From: an uncultured Lachnospiraceae bacterium
GTDB taxonomy: Bacteria; Bacillota; Clostridia; Lachnospirales; Lachnospiraceae
Assembly: GCA_900549995.1 (NCBI GenBank)
Contig: URQQ01000055.1
Span: forward strand, 1 to 25,690
Direction of reading: 5' to 3'
DNA length: 25,690 bases
Part shown: positions 18,312 through 25,690 of the stretch, piece after piece
Layout of the letters: the number at the start of each line of letters is the position of its first letter
Position numbering within the stretch: position 1 is the stretch's first letter
Position numbers and translations under genes: made by a program
The notes under the pieces: model-generated
The model's input: the letters and a program-made list of their open reading frames with translations, nothing else
Database searches by the model: none
Told to the model about the DNA's origin: nothing

Positions 18312-18986
18312 CTATAATGTCGGTGTAAAACCATGAAGATCGTCCGGAAACAGTATCATTTCCAAAGATTTCAGTTTACGCCCAAGGAACCGGGCGATGA
18401 TTCCGACGATCAGGGCCGCAATGATGGTGCCTTCCCTGACTCCTTTGATATCGTGGAAGAGTAAGATAGAAATCAGTGCGGCACCCAGGGCCATGGAGCC
18501 GTCGAATATGACTTTGACTGTGCCGAATTCCTTATGGAATCTGGAGGAGACGGCTTTTACAAATGCTTCCCCGGGCAGCATGACGACATCAGCGAGAACT
18601 TCAATATATACGCCGAATCCGAGAATCAGGCATCCGCACAGGAGAGACAAAAGCTGCCAGATGTATGTGGATGGGGTGAGTCCCCGAAGAATTAGCATTG
18701 TAAAATCAATAAAATATCCAAATAAAATGGAAACTGGAATCTGCAAAAGCTGATGCTTCTGAAAGTTCTTTCCAAGAATTGCAATCTGCATAAGAATCAG
18801 AAGGACGCTGAAAACAATGGTAAACTGTCCAAGTGTGGGAGTAAATCCGAGGCTTAAAGTATAGGGAATACTTGAAATCGGACTCGTTCCAAGGCTTGCC
18901 TTTGTCACAAAGCTCACCCCGAGTGAGTTGACGAACAGTCCTGCCAGGAAAATAAGATACCGTTTTAATATATGTGTATGTTTCAT
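18312..18986 (-). CDS. YczE/YyaS/YitT-like membrane protein
   Basis: This is a 224-residue protein with about five or six hydrophobic segments. The start FVNSLGVSFVTKASLGTSP, with glycine-rich turns after the first helix, the VYIEVLADVVMLPGEAF loop and the GLIARFLGR-like end (here IVGIIARFLGR) match the YczE/YitT-type family of integral membrane proteins of unknown function. Its start overlaps the MarR stop by 4 bp (ATGA), so it is translationally coupled to that regulator and is probably its main target. A transport or efflux role is plausible but not shown by the sequence. The 3' end lies in a tail-to-tail position with spmB, only 32 bp away, and no clear terminator lies between them. Confidence 0.8.
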   Translation of the reverse strand: MKHTHILKRYLIFLAGLFVNSLGVSFVTKASLGTSPISSIPYTLSLGFTPTLGQFTIVFSVLLILMQIAILGKNFQKHQLLQIPVSILFGYFIDFTMLILRGLTPSTYIWQLLSLLCGCLILGFGVYIEVLADVVMLPGEAFVKAVSSRFHKEFGTVKVIFDGSMALGAALISILLFHDIKGVREGTIIAALIVGIIARFLGRKLKSLEMILFPDDLHGFTPTL

Positions 18987-19411
18987 TTTGTCTTATCACC
19001 TTTCTGTAGATTTTCATAGATTTGATACATTAACTTCATGTAAAGTTCCCGCTCTTTGTCTGTAATATTATTTAAGGCGAGAGCCTCACATTTTTCAAAA
19101 ATCTCATCTGTTTTTTTCTGAAGTTTTTTTCCCTTTGAAGTCATTAGAATCTGATATGAGCGGCGGTTGCCGTCTTTTTGGTTCCGGGTAACTAAACCGG
19201 CGGTTTCCATACGGTTTAACAGTCCGGTTACGGTGGCGGGGTCAAGACGGCATCCATTGGCGATATCTTTCTGTTCACAGCCGTCGTGGTCTTTCAGAAA
19301 ATCCAGGATTTTGGGCTGTCCCGGAAGAAGGCCTTCTTTTGCGGTAAGTTCCAGAACTTTGCGTTGGAATTCGGCCTGAGTGACCATTAACATATAATGA
19401 AATGTTTCCAT
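18983..19411 (-). CDS. MarR-family transcriptional regulator
   Basis: This 142-residue protein has the usual MarR length. A winged helix-turn-helix covers about residues 35-100: CEQKDIANGCRLDPATVTGLLNRMETAGLVTR is the recognition part, followed by the wing (KDGNRRSYQ) with the typical D-x-R pair. The C-terminal helices fit the dimer domain. AAGGGAG precedes the ATG by 9 nt. The promoter has perfect consensus boxes with the palindrome TTTGTATACAAA at the start point, so autorepression is very likely. It overlaps the downstream YczE-like gene by 4 bp. The effector is unknown. Confidence 0.9.
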   Translation of the reverse strand: METFHYMLMVTQAEFQRKVLELTAKEGLLPGQPKILDFLKDHDGCEQKDIANGCRLDPATVTGLLNRMETAGLVTRNQKDGNRRSYQILMTSKGKKLQKKTDEIFEKCEALALNNITDKERELYMKLMYQIYENLQKGDKTK

Positions 19412-19448
19412 TTTTATAATCTCCCTTATATAATTTGTATGCTAATAA

Positions 19449-19460
19449 TTTGTATACAAA
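19449..19460. promoter_or_regulatory. Palindromic operator of the MarR regulator
   Basis: TTTGTATACAAA is a perfect 12-bp palindrome located directly after the -10 box of the marR-like promoter. The half-sequence TAATTTGTAT occurs at 19446-19455 and again at 19431-19440, giving a second possible half-site. The position would block transcription start when occupied. Confidence 0.65.
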
Positions 19461-19462
19461 CT

Positions 19463-19491
19463 ATTATAAAAGCAGATAAAATGATTGTCAA
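19463..19491 (-). promoter_or_regulatory. Consensus sigma-A promoter of the MarR-YczE operon
   Basis: On the minus strand TTGACA (19491-19486) and TATAAT (19468-19463) are both perfect and separated by 17 nt. Such a strong promoter makes sense only if it is held down, which fits the overlapping MarR palindrome. Confidence 0.85.
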
Positions 19492-19541
19492 GTGTATCTG
19501 CATGAAGTTGAGCAATTCCTGGAAGTATAGGATTTTGCCAT

Positions 19542-19570
19542 CTGACGAATAATAAAACATCGTGTATTAT
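19542..19570 (+). promoter_or_regulatory. Possible promoter of the amidohydrolase gene
   Basis: CTGACG (19542-19547) and TATTAT (19565-19570) are 17 nt apart on the plus strand. The -35 box is weak (four of six). The start would be near 19577, about 20 nt before the ATG. The divergent MarR promoter is 50 bp away, so the MarR protein could also affect this gene. Confidence 0.4.
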
Positions 19571-19598
19571 ATTATTTTTAAGAACAGGGGATGAAAAA

Positions 19599-20777
19599 AT
19601 GCTGATTATAAATGGAAAAATTCTGCCAATGACAGGTGTTACTTATGAGAATGGATATGTGAGGACAAAGGGGAACAAGATTGCATCCGTGGGGCCGATG
19701 GAGGAACTTAAGAATCAGATGCAGGATGAAACGGTAATTGATGCAGCCGGGGCATGGGTGATGCCGGGGCTGATTGAGGCACATGCACATATTGGGATTA
19801 TTGAAGAGAAAAAGGGAGTGCCGGGCGATGACTGCAATGAGGCCACGAACCCTGTGACACCGGAATTGAGGGCGATAGATGCGGTGAATCCTATGGATCC
19901 GGCATTTCACGATGCAGTGATCGCGGGAATTACTTCTGTTATGACAGGCCCCGGAAGTGCCAACGTGGTTGGGGGACAGTTTGTATTTATGAAAACCCAG
20001 GGGCGGTGTGTTGATAAAATGATCGTGAAGGCACCGGCGGCAATGAAAGTTGCCTTTGGTGAAAATCCAAAGACGACTTACGGTGATCTGTCTCAATATC
20101 CGTCTACCCGGATGGGAACAGCGGCACTTTTAAGAAAAACACTGTTTGAGGCAAAAGAGTATCTGCACAAGAGGGAAAACGGCGAGCTTAAAGAGGCGGA
20201 GTTTGATAAGGAGCCATGGATACCGGTACTGAAAAAGCAGATTCCGGTAAAAGCACATGCACACCGGGCAGATGATATCCTGACGGCAATCCGGATTGCG
20301 AAAGAGTTTGATATAGAGCTGACACTTGACCATTGTACGGAAGGGCATCTGATTGCGGATGAGATTAAAGCGTCAGGATTTCCGGCAATTATCGGGACAT
20401 CTCTGACGGCGAGGTCAAAGGCTGAAGTTGCCAACATGAGTTTTAAAACAGGAGGAGTGCTTGAGAGGGCAGGAATTATGACCGCCATTACAACAGACCA
20501 TCCGGTGGCAATCATCCGCTATCTTCCGATCTGTGCAGGACTTACGGTGAAGCAGGGAATGTCCATGGAGGAGGGATTAAAATCTCTCACCATCAATGCG
20601 GCAAAGATCTGCCGTACAGATGACAGAGTGGGAAGTCTGGAGCCTGGGAAGGATGCGGACATTGCAGTTTTTACGGACAACCCGATGTGCACATTTACGA
20701 GGACACTGTATACAATCATTGACGGGAAAATTGTATACAGTGCGGATGATAACGAAAAGCCGGAGAATGACGGTTAA
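19599..20777 (+). CDS. Metal-dependent amidohydrolase (imidazolonepropionase-like)
   Basis: This 392-residue cytoplasmic enzyme belongs to the amidohydrolase superfamily. The first metal motif H-x-H is at residues 62-64 (EAHAHIG), further ligands are likely H220 or H222 (KAHAHRA) and H245 or H250 (DHCTEGH), and the catalytic aspartate is D300 (TTDHPV). The C-terminal GSLEPGKDADIAVF stretch is typical of this superfamily. The protein lacks a signal peptide. It resembles the imidazolonepropionase-like group often annotated only as amidohydrolase; no histidine-degradation genes are nearby, so I do not assign a substrate. AGGGG lies 8 nt before the ATG. The downstream permease gene is 112 bp away and unrelated in function. 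Confidence 0.88.
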   Translation: MLIINGKILPMTGVTYENGYVRTKGNKIASVGPMEELKNQMQDETVIDAAGAWVMPGLIEAHAHIGIIEEKKGVPGDDCNEATNPVTPELRAIDAVNPMDPAFHDAVIAGITSVMTGPGSANVVGGQFVFMKTQGRCVDKMIVKAPAAMKVAFGENPKTTYGDLSQYPSTRMGTAALLRKTLFEAKEYLHKRENGELKEAEFDKEPWIPVLKKQIPVKAHAHRADDILTAIRIAKEFDIELTLDHCTEGHLIADEIKASGFPAIIGTSLTARSKAEVANMSFKTGGVLERAGIMTAITTDHPVAIIRYLPICAGLTVKQGMSMEEGLKSLTINAAKICRTDDRVGSLEPGKDADIAVFTDNPMCTFTRTLYTIIDGKIVYSADDNEKPENDG

Positions 20778-20889
20778 CAGTCTGCTTTTACCTTGCGGAC
20801 ACTTGTATTGTGTCTCCCTGAATAGTACACTGTAGATAACGGATACAGCCAGAAGATGATGGCTTAAGTCTAAGCAGGGGGGACAGCAT

Positions 20890-22785
20890 ATGAGAAGGAA
20901 AAAGTATCCAAAGAGTGTGAGATTCTCAATTTTAATGGCGGCAGCAATGATATTCATTTTTAGTCTGCCGTGGTACCGGATCAACGGAGAATCACATACT
21001 GCATCGGGAATCATAAGAATGATCATTGGTGCGGGCGGGGTACCGGCATTTGCCCGGCAGACAGTTGGGTTTACGGCAGAAGAATTGGAAGCCGGTGCAA
21101 TGTTTGAAGCGTATATTTTATGGTCATTGTGCATCTGCCATCTGCTATTGATTCTTGCCGAGATTGTAAATTTCTTCCGGAGAATCAGGAGAAAACCGGC
21201 AAGAATACTGGATGCAGCGGTACTTGTATGTACTTCGGTGTTTGCGATTTTTATTACCAATGTTACCTTTATAGATTTCAGAGTTATGTTTTATGTGGTA
21301 TTGGCGGCAGGAGCAGCGCTTGCAGCCTTTTTCGGCAGAAAACTGATTGAGAGTTCTGAGGAAGACCCTGATCTGCCTACCATCGGGAGTTCATGGAAGG
21401 AGAGTTTTAAGAGATTTCAGAAATGGCGGAAGCGTGAAAAACGCCATAACTCTCCGGAGTTTTATAAAATCATATTGAAAAACTTTAAGAGTAATGCCAG
21501 AACATTTCTTCTGTTTTTCTCAAGTGCGGCAGTCTCGGTAATGATGATTTTCATGATGATGGCAATGAAGTTTATGCTGGGCGGGCTGTACAGTGCACAA
21601 AGCCAGGTGATCGGAGAAGGACTTTCAGGCATTGTGAAAAATGCGGTGTTTGTCCTGGGGGCAGTCAGTATGTTTCTGATGGCATTTTCACTGAAGTTTT
21701 ATATGACAAGCCGTATGCGTGATTATGGAATATTCATGGTGCTTGGCATCCGGCAGAGGGCGCTTAGTATGCTGATCGTGCTTGAGTATGCGGGCAGTCT
21801 TGTAATATCAATTCTGGCCGGACTTCTGGCAGGAAGCATCGGAGCAGCAGGGCTTAGGGCTGTTTTGCTTCGGTATTATCCGCAGTCGGGCAGAATCGCT
21901 TATCCGGGGATTTCGGTGTATGGGATTACGGTTGTGATCAGTGTGGTTCTTTTTGCGGTCTCGGCAAGCATTAACTATGATGTGTATGTAGAATCTGATC
22001 TTGGAAATACACTGACAAAACCGTCGGTAAAAGACCGGATGCCGGGGAAAAGAAAAGGATGGATTCTGGGGGCAGGTGTTCTTCTTGCGGCAGGCGGTGT
22101 CTGTGTGTTCTCCCGGCGGATCTTCTTTGAGGACGTGAGAGCGGTTTTTGTAAGCGGGGCAGGATGTTATCTGATTCTGCGCTATGGTTTCAGCTTTATC
22201 CTTGGACATATCAGGAACCAGAGGAAAAAGTATTATCGAAATATTTTGGCGCTGAATCAGTTTTACTACAGGTTTAAAAGTAACACGAACTATATGTTTG
22301 CAGTGTTCCTTCTGGATTTATTTATATTATTTTATTTCGCACTGCAGATCATTGGAAATATACCTGGCCATACGGAGAAACTTGTGCCGTATGATGCGGT
22401 ATGTCTTCTGGATACAGATGATAGCGAGTATTTTCAGGAATTTGAAGACAAGTACAAAGCAGTAACCAGGACATTTCCAATGCTCCGGCTTACGGTACCT
22501 GATATTACGCCAAAGAGGGAAGATCCGATGAATACCGGGGAGATTCCCGAGGGTCAGCAGATTGGAATTTCAGAATCATCTTATGAGATGCTTACGGGAA
22601 GGAGGCTGGATCTGAAAGAAAAGGAGATATTTATCTCTTACCAGCAGTCGGCAGGAGATAACGCACACCCGATTGATTTTTCAACAATATTCCGTGATCC
22701 GCACCTCAGAATTGGAGAGCCGGTCAATTACTATTATCTGGAGCGGAAGGATATATTTCCGCAGGATTATCCGGTGGCAGGTTAG
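20890..22785 (+). CDS. FtsX-type ABC permease, N-terminal part, cut by an in-frame TAG
   Basis: This is 631 residues ending at TAG (22783-22785); the same frame continues for 217 more codons. Residues 1-160 hold about four membrane helices that look like an extra N-terminal module. From about 190 the FtsX-type permease begins (FKSNARTFLLFF, then MRDYGIFMVLGI, a signature-like loop of BceB/VraG-type exporters). About four further helices follow, then paired helices near 390-425 and 455-485. Residues about 490-631 are the first part of the extracellular domain, where the stop falls. A strong AGGGGGG site precedes the ATG. No ATPase gene is next to it. Unless readthrough or assembly with the second part occurs, this is a broken gene; a sequencing error is possible. 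Confidence 0.8.
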   Translation: MRRKKYPKSVRFSILMAAAMIFIFSLPWYRINGESHTASGIIRMIIGAGGVPAFARQTVGFTAEELEAGAMFEAYILWSLCICHLLLILAEIVNFFRRIRRKPARILDAAVLVCTSVFAIFITNVTFIDFRVMFYVVLAAGAALAAFFGRKLIESSEEDPDLPTIGSSWKESFKRFQKWRKREKRHNSPEFYKIILKNFKSNARTFLLFFSSAAVSVMMIFMMMAMKFMLGGLYSAQSQVIGEGLSGIVKNAVFVLGAVSMFLMAFSLKFYMTSRMRDYGIFMVLGIRQRALSMLIVLEYAGSLVISILAGLLAGSIGAAGLRAVLLRYYPQSGRIAYPGISVYGITVVISVVLFAVSASINYDVYVESDLGNTLTKPSVKDRMPGKRKGWILGAGVLLAAGGVCVFSRRIFFEDVRAVFVSGAGCYLILRYGFSFILGHIRNQRKKYYRNILALNQFYYRFKSNTNYMFAVFLLDLFILFYFALQIIGNIPGHTEKLVPYDAVCLLDTDDSEYFQEFEDKYKAVTRTFPMLRLTVPDITPKREDPMNTGEIPEGQQIGISESSYEMLTGRRLDLKEKEIFISYQQSAGDNAHPIDFSTIFRDPHLRIGEPVNYYYLERKDIFPQDYPVAG

Positions 22786-22797
22786 GAAAGAAACCTG

Positions 22798-23436
22798 ATG
22801 ATTGGCAGGCTTTCCGGAGGATACCAGGAGAATATTGTCGTATTCTCAGATGAATACTTTGCAGAGGTGTATCCGGCAGAGGAAGGGGAAAAATATCTTG
22901 TGTTAGTCAATGTTCCAAAGGAGGAACGAAAAGAAGCGCTTCGGGAGTTGAAGCAGAAGATTGACGATGATTACAGTGGGGAAGTCAGGTATGACAGTAC
23001 ATTGAAGCGTATCAGTGAGAAGGCGGTAAAAGTACAGGATATCCGGGCAGAACAGCTTCTTGGGCTGATCGTCAATTCCCTGTTAATGGCTGCGCTTGTA
23101 TTTGGCAGCATGTTTATTCAGTTTGTCCGTGCGGCAGCAGATATTCCGGATGTAAGACGGCGCTGTGAATTTCTCGAATGTATGGGAATCAACGAGGAGA
23201 AAAACAGGCAGGCTCTATTCAGAGAGTTCAGGATTCTAAGATGGATTCCGCTTGGAATGGCAATTTTAGTCTCAGGAATTTTCTGGGGAGTCACGTTTTG
23301 GGTAAGGATGTTTAATGCAGCAGAATTAAAACTGTTTCTGGGATGGGAGATGCTGATACTGGCTGTTTATCTTATCGTTCAGGGGCTGGCCGGCAGGTGG
23401 ATGCTTCGTTATATATGGAAAGAGGTACATAAATAA
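22798..23436 (+). pseudogene. FtsX-type ABC permease, C-terminal part
   Basis: This is 212 residues in the same frame as the preceding permease part, starting 12 nt after its TAG. Residues 1-80 complete the extracellular domain (VFSDEYFAEVYP region), and three helices near 85-105, 150-172 and 180-200 form the C-terminal FtsX unit with the loop DIPDVRRRCEFLECMGI. AGGAAAG lies about 8 nt before the ATG, so independent translation or re-initiation is conceivable. The join falls inside a domain and not at a natural boundary, which points to a nonsense mutation of one 848-codon gene. The stop codon is part of a strong terminator. Confidence 0.75.
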
Positions 23437-23482
23437 AAGAAGGATGGAAACAGATTTTTGCGTCTGTTTTCATCCTTCTTTT
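23435..23482. terminator. Strong bidirectional terminator
   Basis: Arms 23435-23454 and 23463-23482 pair over 20 bp with one G-U wobble and an 8-nt loop. A-rich and T-rich ends on both sides give T-runs in both directions. It begins within the TAA of the permease and separates it from the convergent sensor kinase gene. Confidence 0.9.
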
Positions 23483-23491
23483 ATTCTAACG

Positions 23492-24790
23492 CTAATTCAG
23501 GGGGAGGCAAAGTGTGAATGTACAGCCTCCGCCGGGGGTATCTGTAAGGAGCAGATCACCGTCATGCAGGTGTGCCAGTTCTTTGGCTACGCTTAACCCC
23601 AGGCCATAATGTGCTTTATCCTTCCGTGAGGAATCCGCCCGGTAGAAACGGTCGAAAACCTGCCCCTTCTTATCATCGGGAATCCCCTGTCCATGATCAA
23701 TGACGCTGATTTTCAGTGTCCGTTTGGAACAGACGGCCTGAAGCTTAATGACGTGTCCATCCCCGAGGCCGGAATAAGTGACGGCGTTGTCAAGCAAGAT
23801 CGAGAAAATCTGTCCAAGCCGCGATTTATCCCCCAGGATAGGCGGGAGCGGGTCTTCCGGCAGAGACAGTTTCAGCTGGAGTCCATTGGACAGGCAGAGC
23901 GGTTCATATTGTTCATACACTTCTAAAAGCAATGTATCCATATCTATGGATTCCCGGCTGATCTGCCAGCCTTTGGTATCAGCGGAGGCAAGAATCAACA
24001 GGTCGTTGACGAGACGTCCCATCCTGTGGCATTCCTTCTGGATCGTACCGGAGAAATGAAGCGCTTTCGAAGGTTCTGCAATAATGGCAGAAGAGGCCGC
24101 CTGGATAACTGCAATTGGGGACCGCAGTTCATGGGAGGCAGATGCGATGAATTCATTTTGCTTATTTCTGTTTTCTTCCAGAGGTTTCAATGACTGCCCT
24201 ACGAAGAACCAGCTTACGGCAAAAAGTGCACAGAGGCCGGCAAGGCCTGCAGCAAGAAAGAAGATTCTCTGCAGAAAAATCTGTGATTTAACCAAGGCAG
24301 TATCATGAAGCAGGGTCAAACTTTTAAATCCGCCGGTCTTCGTCGGGATCACATAGACAAATGCAAGGTACGAGTCATTCTGGTGCCCTTTGACAGAGAG
24401 AATACTGCTTTTTTGAAAGGAAGTGGAGACAGGCGGCTGTTCTGTATTGATCTGTTCTTTCAGAGCCTTGTCTTTGGCTGCCTGAATCAGTTCATCCCTG
24501 GGAGTGGCAGTTACCTTGGCACCTTCAAATAAAAAAGGAATGGAATTTTCTTCAATATGAATCACAAGCTGGTTTTCTGCCTCCATCTGAATCAGCCAGG
24601 ACTGGGAGATGGAGGAATCATACTGCAGTTTGGAGCTGAGTTCCATAAGATTGCGCTGAAATTCATCCTCATCTTTTGTGCGGATAGACTGTTCTCCCAT
24701 CAGCAGGATGATTATCAGTATCACGGCCAGAATCAGTCCGGTCGTAAGGGTGTAGAGCAGTGTCAGGCGTCTGTGAAGTTTACGAATCAT
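23492..24790 (-). CDS. Two-component sensor histidine kinase
   Basis: This is a 432-residue membrane kinase. Helix 1 is at about residues 11-31 and helix 2 at about 176-198, with an extracellular sensor region of about 140 residues between. The H-box SASHELRSPIAV places the phospho-accepting histidine at 220. The C-terminal ATPase domain has DHGQGIPDD, the F-box region VFDRFYRADSSR and the G-box YGLGLSVAKELAHLH. No clear HAMP domain is seen between helix 2 and the H-box. The large outer domain argues against a BceS-type kinase, which has almost none. The start overlaps the response regulator end by 11 bp, with GGAGG 6 nt upstream. Signal unknown. Confidence 0.92.
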   Translation of the reverse strand: MIRKLHRRLTLLYTLTTGLILAVILIIILLMGEQSIRTKDEDEFQRNLMELSSKLQYDSSISQSWLIQMEAENQLVIHIEENSIPFLFEGAKVTATPRDELIQAAKDKALKEQINTEQPPVSTSFQKSSILSVKGHQNDSYLAFVYVIPTKTGGFKSLTLLHDTALVKSQIFLQRIFFLAAGLAGLCALFAVSWFFVGQSLKPLEENRNKQNEFIASASHELRSPIAVIQAASSAIIAEPSKALHFSGTIQKECHRMGRLVNDLLILASADTKGWQISRESIDMDTLLLEVYEQYEPLCLSNGLQLKLSLPEDPLPPILGDKSRLGQIFSILLDNAVTYSGLGDGHVIKLQAVCSKRTLKISVIDHGQGIPDDKKGQVFDRFYRADSSRKDKAHYGLGLSVAKELAHLHDGDLLLTDTPGGGCTFTLCLPLN

Positions 24791-25463
24791 CTCTGGCCTC
24801 CATCCGGTAACCGACCCCGTGTACTGTAGTAATAACTGTACTGCTTTTCAGCGTGCGGAGACGTTTTCTTAGAAAATGAATATAGTTGTCGATGTTGCCG
24901 TCTTCCACCTCCGTTCCTGGTCCCCAGATGTGGGATAGAATCAGGCTCCTGGGAAGCGTCTGTCCGGCGTTGCGGATAAAATATTCAAAAAGGTCAGCTT
25001 CTCTCCGGGAGAGAACCAGGGTCTGGTTCCGGCATTTCAGTTCATGGCTTTCTTTCTGAAACGAAATATCATGAAAGCACAGCTCATCTCCGGGCGAGAT
25101 CAGAGCCGGCCGTCTTGTAAGGGCACGGATGCGGGCGAGAAGTTCTCCGACATCAAAGGGCTTTACGATATAGTCATCCGCGCCTGCATCCAGCCCGTCG
25201 ATCCGGTCGGAAATATTATTCATGGCAGTAGCCATGATGACAGGTGTCTGTATGCCGAGACGCCTGAGAGAGTGCAGGATTGTAAGCCCGTCGATTCCCG
25301 GGAGCATACGGTCCAGGACAATTGCGTCGTAGGCTTGCTGGGAGGCATAGAACAGCGCATCCGTGCCGGTAGTACACAGATCAGTGTCGTACCCATTCTT
25401 TATAAGCTGAAGTGAGACGGCTTCGCATAGATCAGGATCGTCTTCTATTAATAATATTCTCAT
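24780..25463 (-). CDS. OmpR/PhoB-type response regulator
   Basis: This 227-residue protein has a receiver domain (about 1-115) with acidic residues E7-D8-D9, the phosphorylated aspartate D51 (VLDRMLPG), T79 and K101 (IVKPFD). A C-terminal winged helix DNA-binding domain (about 128-223) has LSRREADLFEYF and the recognition helix VEDGNIDNYIHFLRKRL, ending in the HGVGYRM motif. It is the first gene of a two-gene operon with the overlapping sensor kinase. AAAGG lies before the ATG, with TATAAT only 7 nt from the start codon, too close for an ordinary leader, so the main promoter is probably in or beyond the repeat region. Target genes are unknown. Confidence 0.93.
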   Translation of the reverse strand: MRILLIEDDPDLCEAVSLQLIKNGYDTDLCTTGTDALFYASQQAYDAIVLDRMLPGIDGLTILHSLRRLGIQTPVIMATAMNNISDRIDGLDAGADDYIVKPFDVGELLARIRALTRRPALISPGDELCFHDISFQKESHELKCRNQTLVLSRREADLFEYFIRNAGQTLPRSLILSHIWGPGTEVEDGNIDNYIHFLRKRLRTLKSSTVITTVHGVGYRMEARDDS

Positions 25464-25479
25464 GTTTTATTATACCTTT

Positions 25480-25552
25480 CTTTTTACTCTTTGGGCAGGG
25501 GGACGCTTGGAGCGCACTTCGGGAATTTCATTCCCTCAGTGTTCGTTGCACT
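25480..25552. repeat. Tandem intergenic repeat, copy 1
   Basis: This 73-bp unit recurs almost identically at 25618-25690, only the position of one C within a G-run differing. It contains the hairpin GGGAAT-TTC-ATTCCC (25521-25535), which can be extended outward by CACT/AGTG. It starts 17 bp from the response regulator start codon. No protein is evident in it. Confidence 0.85.
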
Positions 25553-25617
25553 CACATAGGAATCCCTCTGAAGCCTTTTGCCTGCAAGCAGCCAACGGCT
25601 TCCGATGGCTTCCTGCG

Positions 25618-25690
25618 CTTTTTACTCTTTGGCAGGGGGGACGCTTGGAGCGCACTTCGGGAATTTCATTCCCTCAGTGTTCGTTGCACT
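25618..25690. repeat. Tandem intergenic repeat, copy 2, reaching the window edge
   Basis: This is the second copy of the 73-bp unit, 138 bp after the first. The 65 bp between the copies contain a GAAGCC...GGCTTC hairpin and a doubled GGCTTCC. The copy ends exactly at the last base of the window, so the array may continue. Confidence 0.85.

Noticed and set aside
18135..18317. 60-residue plus-strand frame overlapping the spmB end
   Set aside because: It is an out-of-frame shadow of spmB with no domain. Only its last nine codons follow an independent ribosome-site-like sequence, reported as a remnant.
20798..20814. GACAC/GTGTC hairpin after the amidohydrolase as a terminator
   Set aside because: The stem is only 5 bp and has no T-run, so I do not call it a terminator.
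22783..22785. TAG read as pyrrolysine or another recoding event
   Set aside because: TAG is used as an ordinary stop by the ROK gene, the adhesin gene and the small toxin gene in this window, and no pyrrolysine genes are present. A nonsense mutation or sequence error is simpler.
25480..25690. CRISPR array
   Set aside because: Only two copies of a 73-bp unit with a 65-bp gap are seen; repeat length is too long and no cas gene is present.

Overview
The window reads as chromosome of a low-to-mid GC, Gram-positive, spore-forming Firmicute, most likely a gut Lachnospiraceae. This is inferred from a Gram-positive cell-wall sorting signal (VQTGD, a variant of LPXTG), a spore maturation protein (SpmB), strong AGGAGG-type ribosome binding sites, consensus sigma-A promoters and the protein families present. 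I see no rRNA, tRNA, CRISPR array, phage module or transposase.

Layout. 1-2500: a ROK-family regulator and an MFS transporter form a minus-strand operon, with a clear sigma-A promoter and a 16-bp perfect palindrome that is probably the autoregulatory operator. 2500-14855: a 4,033-residue wall-anchored surface protein on the plus strand. It has a signal peptide, an acidic region, several adhesin-like N-terminal domains, about 20 Cna-B/SpaA-type repeats and a C-terminal sorting signal. A 22-bp RNA hairpin precedes it. 14876-17198: a convergent terminator, then a minus-strand ABC exporter (permease and ATPase, overlapping). 17264-17604: a compact locus that fits a type I toxin-antitoxin module, with a 30-residue membrane peptide starting at GTG and a convergent antisense RNA, each with its own promoter. 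17752-18279: spmB without a neighbouring spmA. 18312-19491: a MarR regulator and a YczE-like membrane protein in an overlapping minus-strand operon behind a perfect-consensus promoter and a palindromic operator. 19599-20777: a metal-dependent amidohydrolase. 20890-23436: an FtsX-type permease of about 848 codons interrupted by one in-frame TAG. 23435-23482: a strong bidirectional terminator. 23492-25463: a two-component system (OmpR-type regulator and sensor kinase, overlapping, minus strand). 25480-25690: the start of a tandem intergenic repeat with a 138-bp period, cut by the window edge.

There is no single pathway here. The window is a mosaic of short operons (regulator plus transporter, ABC exporter, two-component system) around one very large adhesin gene. 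The least ordinary parts are the small toxin-antitoxin locus, the hairpin leader of the adhesin, the nonsense-split permease and the terminal tandem repeat.
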